Source of the DNA: Elephas maximus indicus
Lineage: Eukaryota; Chordata; Mammalia; Proboscidea; Elephantidae
Reading direction: 5' to 3'
Assembly: GCF_024166365.1 (NCBI RefSeq)
Contig: NC_064819.1
Span: forward strand, 114,062,293-114,126,292
Length of the DNA stretch: 64,000 bases
Part shown: in pieces, positions 57,279 through 64,000 of the stretch
Position numbering within the stretch: position 1 is the stretch's first letter
Layout of the letters: each line of letters begins with the position of its first letter
Program-made: the position numbers and the translations under genes
Notes under the pieces: generated by a model
Databases searched by the model: none
Told to the model about the DNA's origin: nothing
Seen by the model: the letters and a program-made list of their open reading frames with translations, nothing else

Positions 57279-58342
57279 AAACAAATCAACTATATTTGTG
57301 AAAAGAGACAATGCAAAAGCTCAAAACCATCAGTGAGAACGAGGCCAGGAGCTGACTATGAACAGACCATCAATTGCTCATATGCAGATTGAAGCTGAAG
57401 GTGAAGATGAAGAAAATTAAAACAAGTCCACAAGAGCCAAAATATGACCTTGAGTATATCCCACCTGAATTTGGAGACCACATCAAGAATAGATTTGATG
57501 CATTGAACACTAATGATCAAAGACCGGGCGAGTTATGGAAAGACATCAAGGACATTATACGTGAAGAAAGCAAAAGGTCATTAAAAATACAGGAAAGAAA
57601 ACACCAAAATGGATGTCAGAAGAGACTCTGAAACTTGCTCTTGAATTAGTGCAACTAAAGCGAATAGAAGAAATGATGAAAAAAAGAGAGAACAGAGGAT
57701 TTTAAAGGGCAGCTCAAGAAGACAAAGTGAAATATTATAATGAAATGTACGAAGACCTGGAGTTAGAAAACCAAAAAGGAAGAACACACTCAGTATTTCT
57801 CAAGCTGAAAGAAATGAAGAAAAAATTCAAGCCTCCAGTTGCAATATTGAAGAATTCTGTGGGAAAAATATTGAATGATGCAGGAAGTGCCAAAAGAAGA
57901 TGGAAGGAATACAGAGATACCCTACCAAAAAGAATTGATCAACATTCAACCATTTCAGGAGATAGCATATGATTAAGAACTGATGGTATAAAGGAAGAAG
58001 TCCAAGCTGCCCTAAAGGCACTGATGAAAAACAAGGCTCCAGGAATTGATGGAATACCAACTGAGATGTTTCAACAAATGGATGCAGCACTGGAAGTGTT
58101 CACTCTTCTATGCCAAGAAATTTGGAAGACAGCTTCCTGGCCAACTGACTGGAAAAGATCCCTATTTGTGCCTATTTCAAACAAAGATGATCAAACAGAA
58201 TATGGAAATGATTGAAAAATATCATTAACATCACATACAAGAAAAATCTTGCTAAAGATCATTCAAGAGCGATTGCAGGAGTACATCAACAGGGAACTTC
58301 CACAAATTCAAGCCAGATTCAGAAGAGGACATGGAAAGAGGG
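57279..58342 (+). mobile_element. RTE/BovB-type LINE, 5' and pre-RT part only
   Basis: Same alignment start as copy 2 ('AATCAACTATATTTGTGAAA', 'GAAGCTGAAGGTGAAGATGA'). It covers the pre-RT region (57727-57972, GRTHSVFLKLKEMKKKFKP) and the first RT block (KNKAPGIDGIPTEMFQQ at 58024-58215). It breaks off at 58342 within 'AGAAGAGGACATGGAAAGAG', before motif A. No 3' tail is present, so it was cut by a later deletion or by the SINE fragment that follows. Confidence 0.9.
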
Positions 58343-58410
58343 ATTCTAACTGCCAACCTTTGGGTTAGCAGCCATAGCACTTAACCACTATGCTCGCAGG
58401 GTTTCCTGTA
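58343..58410 (-). mobile_element. AfroSINE head fragment
   Basis: 'TAACTGCCAACCTTTGGGTT' to 'CTCGCAGGGTTTCCTG'. Only the 5' (tRNA-like) half remains and it abuts the broken RTE. Confidence 0.85.
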
Positions 58411-58513
58411 TACACTATTAAAAAATAGATTGTGTTTGCAAATATAAATAATAGACTGTGACCATGAACATGGTTGTAGCAAAGAAGACTATTTGGCAGG
58501 CAGCTTTGTAAAG

Positions 58514-58629
58514 TCAGGTCCCCAGGTGGCACAAACAGTTTGCACTAGACTGCTAACGTAAAGGTTAGCCATTTAAACCCATCCAGTGGTGCCATGGAAG
58601 AAAGGGCTGATGATCTACTTCCATTAAGA
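58514..58629 (+). mobile_element. AfroSINE, 5' half of a split copy
   Basis: 'CCCCAGGTGGCACAAACAGT' head to 'GATCTACTTCCATTAAGA'. It continues at about 60483 after the nested insertions. Confidence 0.82.
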
Positions 58630-58639
58630 TTGTTATTGT

Positions 58640-60275
58640 CAGGCATATAAGGAAATGCTCAGGATCACTAGCCATAACCAAAAAAACCAAGCCCATTGCC
58701 ATCAAGTCAAATCCGACCCATAGTGACCCAGTAGGACAGAATAGAACTGCCCCATAGAGTTTCCAAGGAGTGGCTGGTGGATTTGAACTGCCAACCTTTT
58801 GGTTAGCAGCCATAGCTCTTAACCACTACACCACCAGGTTTTCCATTAGAGAAATGGAAATCAAAACCACAGGAGATATCATTTCACTCCAGCATTACTG
58901 GCATGAATCAAAAAAACAGAAAATAACAAATGTTGGAGAGGCTTCAGGAAGATTAGAACTCTTATGCACTGCTGGTGGGATATGGAACTTCCTTAGAAAG
59001 CTAGAAATAGAAATACCATATGATCCAGCAATCCCACTCCTAGGAATATATCCTAGAGAAGTAAAAGCCATCTCACAAATAGACATATGCACACCCATGT
59101 TTATTGCAGCATTGTTTACAATAGCAAAAAGATGGAAACAACCTAGATGCCCATCAACAGATAAATGGATAAACAAATTATGGTACATACACACAATGGA
59201 GTAATATGCAACCATAAAGAACAATGGTGAATCTGTGAAGCATCTCACAACATGGATGAATTTGGAGGGCATAGTGCTGAGTGAAATAAGTCAATCACAA
59301 AAGGACAAATACTGTATGAGACCACTACTATAAAAACTCATTAAAAGGTTTACACACAAAAAGGAACAATCTTTGATGGTTAAGAAGGAGGAGAAGGGTG
59401 AGAATGGAAAAACAGTAAATAGACAACAGATAAGTGGTAACTTTGGTGAAGGGTAGGACAGTATACAATACTGTGGAAGCCAGCACAACTTGTCCAAGCC
59501 AAGGTCATGGAAACTTCATAGACACATCCAAACTCCCTGAGGGATCGACCTGCTGAACTGTGGGGACCACGGTCTTGAGGAACGCCTAGCTCAATTGGCA
59601 TAACATAGTTTATAAAGAAAATGTTCTACATTCAACGTTGGTAAGTAGTGCCCGGGGTCTTAAAAGCCTGTGAGCGGCCATCTAAGATACTCTACCGGTC
59701 TCACCCCTTCGGAAGTAAGGAAGAATGAAGAAAACCAAAGACACAAGGGAAAGATTAGTCCAAAGGACTACTAGACCACAACTGCCACAGCCTCTACCAG
59801 ACTGAGTCCAGCACAACTAAATGGTGCCTGGCTACCACCACTGACTGCTCCGATAGGGATCACTATAGAGGGTCCCAGACAGAGCTACAGAAAAACGTAG
59901 AAAAAAATTCTAACTCACAAAAAAGACCAGACTTACTGGTCTGACAGAGACTGGAGAAACCCTGAGAGTATGACCCCTGGAAACACTTTTAGCTCAGTAA
60001 TGAAGTCACTCCGGAAGTTCACCCTTCAGCCAAAGATTAGACAGGCCCATAAAACAAAATGAGACCAAAGGAGCACACCACCACAGGGCAAGGACTAGAA
60101 GGCAGGTGGGGACAAGAAAACTGGTAATAGGGAACCCAAGATTGAGAGAGGAGAACGTTGACATGTCATGGGGTGGGTAACCAATGTCGCAAAACGATAC
60201 ATGTACTAATTGTTTAATGAGAAGCTAGTTTGTTCTGTAAACCTTCATCTAAAGTATAATAATTTTTAAAAAATG
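58640..60275 (+). mobile_element. L1 LINE, 5'-truncated, nested
   Basis: Close relative of the 45.4-kb L1 ('CTCCTAGGAATATATCCTAG', 'GCGGCCATCTAAGATACTCT', 'GAAGCTAGTTTGTTCTGTAA'). A perfect 10-bp duplication, TTGTTATTGT, lies at 58630-58639 and 60276-60285. The residual ORF2 frame at 58770-59204 begins in the nested SINE; its L1 part has EIPYDPAIPLLGIYPRE. Confidence 0.93.
58676..58844 (-). mobile_element. AfroSINE nested inside the L1
   Basis: 'GCCATCAAGTCAAATCCGAC' to 'CCACTACACCACCAGGTTTT'. Removing it joins 'CACTAGCCAT' to 'TAGAGAAATGGAAATC', restoring the L1 order seen at 46.15 kb. Confidence 0.93.
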
Positions 60276-60482
60276 TTGTTATTGTTAGATGCTGTCAAGT
60301 TGATTTTTGACTTCTGGCAACCTCATGTGACAGAGTAGAACTACCCATAGGGTTTTCTTGGCTCTAAACTTTCAGGAACAGATTATCTGGTCTTTCTCCC
60401 ATGGACCCACTGGGTGATTTTGAACTGCTAACCTTTCAGTTAGCAGCTGAACACTTTTCTGTTCCATTACCAGGGCTCTTTC
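60276..60482 (-). mobile_element. AfroSINE with RTE-like 3' end
   Basis: Forward view starts 'TTGTTATTGTTAGATGCTGT' then 'CAAGTTGATTTTTGACTTC', the complement of the RTE-type (taacaacaa) end rather than the usual (gttttggtt) tail. It then runs through 'CCTTTCAGTTAGCAGCTGAA'. The L1 sits in its terminal repeat. Confidence 0.85.
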
Positions 60483-60587
60483 TATTAGTAATACAGCTAC
60501 GAAGACCCTATGGAGTGGTTCTACTCTGTAATACATGGAGTTGCCATGAGTTGGAATGAACTTGGTGGCAATGGGTTAACAAGTTTT
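60483..60587 (+). mobile_element. AfroSINE, 3' half of the split copy
   Basis: 'AAGACCCTATGGAGTGGTTC' to 'GAACTTGGTGGCAATGGG' completes the SINE started at 58514. Confidence 0.8.
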
Positions 60588-61081
60588 ATAAAATCATTGG
60601 GAATAAAAGAACCCTGAAGAGGACTAACAAAATAAAGTATCTGAAATATAACTTTGCTTGGTAAGTATTCATCCATTAATATTAACAAGACCTGTCCTCT
60701 TCCCTAATCCTAATTCTAAAGTTTCATCAGTTTATCTACTTTGTCCCCAAACAATAATCAAATAATGTGAAATAAGCACTGATTAAATCAAACTCAGAGG
60801 GCAAGATGGTAAGAAGGTGTTGTGTCCTTGACTGATTGTGGGAGAAAAGAGACAGGATGATGCAGAGGTGACAGCTCTGAAATAACAGGTAAAGTCCCCA
60901 TTAGCCCACTTGTACTTGGACTTTAGCAGAAAAATGAAGGTGAGAAGGGTCCCCTGATTCTTATTCTACCGCCTTCTTCAGTTTGGGGTTGATAGTCTAG
61001 CACTGCACCATCCTGGAGCGAAGGGCCCACTAATCCTAATTTAAAACCAACCATAAACCTGTGAGATCCTACTATCTATCC
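60588..61081. other. Non-coding spacer
   Basis: No recognised gene or repeat. Confidence 0.4.
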
Positions 61082-61296
61082 CAGGGTTTCTCACCCTCAG
61101 CACCATTCACATTTTGCCTTGGATTATTCATTGTTATAGGGGATTGTTCTGTGCACTGCAGGATGTTTAGCAGCATCCTTGGCCTCCACCCACTAGATAC
61201 TATTTGAAACCTCCCAAATTGTAATAACCACAAATATCTGCAGAGATTAGCAAATGTCCCCTGGGGAGCAAAGTCAACCTCAGTTGAGAACCACTG
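61082..61296 (-). mobile_element. MER20 (hAT-Charlie MITE)
   Basis: 'CAGGGTTTCTCACCCTCAGC' at one end and 'CAGTTGAGAACCACTG' at the other, with 'CAGGATGTTTAGCAGCATCC' in the middle, fits MER20 read in reverse. It is an ancient eutherian element. MER20 copies can act as regulatory DNA in some tissues, but nothing here shows that. Confidence 0.82.
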
Positions 61297-61537
61297 TACT
61301 AAATCATGCACAGGACCTACATGAGAAGTAGCATTTGAGGAATGTGAGATAAGCATCAGGAAGAAGGCACTCTCCCGAGGACCTTAGACTTCTAAACAGT
61401 CGTACCTTTCTGCAGCCCATTCTGGATGGAAACCCATTGAAAGCAGATTAGAGAGGGTCACTAAAAAAACTGGTCTTCATTCTGCCTCTTCCTTGTTTAC
61501 TCGTTTGCCCTGGACCTATTTTTCCCTTAATTTGCTG

Positions 61538-61842
61538 GTGGCATAGTGATTAAGAGCTATGGCTTCTAACCAAAATGTCAGCAGTTCGAATCCACCAGGC
61601 GCTCCTTGGAAACTCTGTGGGGCAGTTCTACCCTGTCATATAGGGTCATTATGAGGAAACCCTGGTGGTGTAGTGGTTAAGAGCTACAATTGCTAACCAA
61701 AAGGTAGGCAGTTCGCATCCACCAGGCGCTCCTTGGAAACTCTATGGGGCAGTTCTAATCTGTCCTATAGGTTTGCTATGAGTTGGAATCGACTCGATGG
61801 CAATGGGTTATGAATCAGAATCAACTCAATGGCAATGGGTTT
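61538..61842 (+). mobile_element. AfroSINE, outer copy split by a second AfroSINE
   Basis: The left part runs from 'TGCTGGTGGCATAGTGATTA' to 'TATAGGGTCATTATGA'. It resumes after 61807 with 'TGAATCAGAATCAACTCAAT' and a T-rich tail. Confidence 0.95.
61655..61807 (+). mobile_element. AfroSINE, inner copy
   Basis: 'GGAAACCCTGGTGGTGTAGT' to 'GGAATCGACTCGATGGCAAT'. TTATGA at 61649-61654 and 61808-61813 is the target duplication. Confidence 0.95.
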
Positions 61843-62220
61843 TTTGTTTTGTTTTGTTTTATATTTATGAAAATAGAGATGCTTTATGTTGAAGAAGATA
61901 TTTATTAAGATGAAATACTATAGAAGCACATATTATTACATTTATTATCAAAAATAAATATAACTGTACTAATTTTTTCCAAAGGCAAATTTACTTCAAA
62001 ATAGGGGGTAAATTTGAATTATATAATGTTGTATGTCAGCTATAGTTTACTTCTTTTAAGTACATAGAGTAACTGGAACTAATTTAAAAAACCAAAAAGA
62101 ACTTCCATTTGTATAAAATCTCATACATTTAAAAAAAAAAAAAAAAACCTAAAATATATGCTAATTTGTGGCTTTCAATACCCTGATAAGCTGAAAAACA
62201 TTATTGTTTTCTTTTTTAAG
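61843..62220. other. AT-rich non-coding DNA
   Basis: Includes a poly(A) run near 62,130. No recognised repeat or gene. Confidence 0.4.
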
Positions 62221-62345
62221 GTGAAGAAGATTTAAAGAAGTTAAATGACTTGTCACAGGCTATGTGTGTACATGTGTATTGTGTTATGTGTATGCATATG
62301 GTGAGGGAAGAGCTGGGATTTGAACCCAGATCTTCAGAGCCTTGG
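62221..62345 (-). mobile_element. MIR SINE relic with GT-rich insertion
   Basis: 'GAAGTTAAATGACTTGTCAC' and 'GAGCTGGGATTTGAACCCAG' are antisense MIR core blocks. A TGTGT-rich run separates them. Confidence 0.65.
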
Positions 62346-63631
62346 ATCCATGTTAAGAAGCAGTGTTAAGTAGAAAGTATTTAGGAACCTGATTTCATAA
62401 AAACACATGAGCTATCATAATTAGATTATCAATTTTTACATAAATGACACATGTAAAGAGCCTGAAACTATTATCTTTACAAGAGAACTAAATTTGCCCT
62501 TTTTAGGCATATTTGCATTAATAACTTGCTCTGTAATTTTTTTTTTTTCCATAGACTTCAAAAGCAGAGGAAATCAGTGCAGCTCTTGTCTGAATTATTT
62601 CAGATTTAATAGAAAAAAAAAATGGTAGAATTTTTCCTGAACCAAGACAGATAACGTGATTCTTTTTTGGTCAATGTTTATGTGCAGCTGGACTACAGGG
62701 AAAATTTTAAAAAAAGGAGAAACAATGTCGCCCTTCATTTTACTTTTCTGGCAGAGGCACAGGCAGAGCAGATGCCAAAAGTCATATTCTGCCTTTTGGA
62801 AAGACAATTTTTTGGACAGCTGCTGCTGTGGGGAGCAAGGGCAGGGCTTGAAGTCTGGCAAGGGCAGGGGTTAGAAATCTGCAGTGAGTTTCCGCAGACA
62901 GACTTGAAGCAGGAGATGGAAGCTTGTTGGAGGGTAAGGAGGTGGTGGGTCTATCTCAAATGGCACTAGTCACATTGTCTTATATATTTCCAAAGGAAAA
63001 GAGTTTAACATAACTGTGGTATTAAAGCACGCAGTCATGAAAGGGTTGTTACCATCCCGTAATAGTTGTTTTTTAGAAAAGTCTACTCTTGTTACATTTT
63101 TATTACAACTTTTACAGCCCTGCACCATGGTTGGTCAAATCCCCAGGCTGCTTCTCCTCTCCTGGCAAAAAGCCAAGTCGCAGGAACACTGACTTGGAAT
63201 CTACCCGTTGTATGCCCTTCCTGGGATGGCAGTAGTGAGCCCTCACTGTTTTATTTTAGGGCTGTGTGCAGTATTTTTAGAGCCATTTGCAAAAACTCAT
63301 TCACTGTTTATTATGAAAGTATTTTAAAGGCTATTGTTAAGTGGGAAAGGCAGATCACATAACATAACTTTCAGTATATGGGTCCATTTGATTTAATTAT
63401 ATATGTATATATATGGACATATTTATTCCCACAGTGAAAACCAATGTATTCCCAGAGAGAAACAAAGTTGATTTATGTGGACTAGGGTGAAGTACATTAT
63501 GTATAATTTTTATTTTCTTCTTTTTGCTCATCAGTTTTTGATGAATTTCTTTACAATCAACATTTTTTACTGTTGAGGTATTTTACATTATTATTTAGTT
63601 TATTGATGAGCTATCATACATAGAGATGGGC
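62346..63631. other. Non-coding DNA, no recognised feature
   Basis: Open frames of 72-100 codons at 62,595-63,362 overlap on both strands and show no domain. TA-rich repeat text is at about 63,400. Confidence 0.4.
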
Positions 63632-63848
63632 AAGAAAAACCAAAAAACCAAACACATTGCCGACAAGTCGATTCCAACTCAGAGTGACACTGTAGGATAG
63701 AGTAGAACTGCCCCATGAGGTTTCCAAGCCTGTAAATCTTTATGGAAGCAGACTGCCACACATTTCTCCCATGGAGCAACTGGTGAATTTGCACTGCTGA
63801 CCTTTTGGTTGGCAGCCCAGGGCTTAACCACTGCTTCACCAAGTCTCC
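63632..63848 (-). mobile_element. AfroSINE, long copy
   Basis: 'CGACAAGTCGATTCCAACTC' to 'CCACTGCTTCACCAAGTCTC'. Flanks TAGAGATGGGC (63621-63631) and TAGAGAAGGGC (63849-63859) are an 11-bp target duplication with one mismatch. Confidence 0.94.
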
Positions 63849-64000
63849 TAGAGAAGGGCGTACACCCTGAATATGCATTTGATAATGCACTTCGCGTTTA
63901 GTTGATAACACTTGTAATTACCTGTCTCCCCATCAAACTGTGGCTCTTGAAGGTTGAAGGCTAAGTCTTAAACATCTGAATGCCTAGGAACTATGGGAGA

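Overview
The window is mammalian nuclear DNA, almost certainly from an afrotherian such as an elephant or a close relative (hyrax, manatee). About twenty copies of a tRNA-derived SINE with the AfroSINE layout are present. They have a head like 'CCCTGGTGGCGTAGTGGTTAAG', a middle like 'GGAAACTCTATGGGGCAGTT' and a tail like 'TATGAGTCGGAATCGACTCG'. That SINE is known only from Afrotheria. Several BovB/RTE-type LINE copies share the same 3' tail motif. No intact protein-coding gene, exon of a multi-exon gene, tRNA, rRNA or CRISPR array could be supported. The species cannot be fixed from sequence alone.

The only host-gene-derived sequence is an intronless, frameshifted retrocopy of UBA2 (SUMO-activating enzyme subunit 2) on the minus strand at about 25.6-28.4 kb. 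Its catalytic cysteine codon has become tyrosine, it carries internal stops, and its natural stop codon is lost.

The rest is a stack of nested transposable elements. (1) 0.9-6.6 kb: AfroSINEs, then an LTR-like segment split by a 5'-truncated RTE with a perfect 10-bp target-site duplication (TSD). (2) 6.8-9.5 kb: a hAT MITE, a long foldback palindrome of unknown family, and old L1 pieces with SINEs inside. (3) 10.6-18.6 kb: a 1,063-bp solo LTR with a 6-bp TSD, a decayed retroviral pol fragment split off by a 522-bp solo LTR with a 5-bp TSD, and two more LTRs. (4) 18.6-25.6 kb: mostly old L1, L2 and MIR relics. (5) 25.6-28.4 kb: the UBA2 retrocopy. (6) 29.9-35.9 kb: a hAT MITE, a GC-richer block, an L1, nested SINEs and an internally inverted LTR fragment. 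(7) 37.6-41.6 kb: two RTE copies head to tail and a Tigger-like MITE. (8) 44.6-47.8 kb: a solo LTR, then an L1 inside a Tigger-like MITE. (9) 49.1-52.3 kb: a Tigger/pogo-class transposon with recognisable transposase and both terminal inverted repeats (TIRs), interrupted by an internally deleted RTE. (10) 54.4-63.9 kb: RTE, L1, SINE, MER20 and MIR pieces, including a four-level nest.

There is no sign of genes working together. The window reads as a gene-poor, AT-rich intergenic or intronic region whose main information is the order of element insertions. I did not find a convincing new biological system. The most distinctive signals are the unclassified foldback at 7.5-7.8 kb, the RTE copy that kept both ends but lost its middle, and the tail shared between RTE and AfroSINE.
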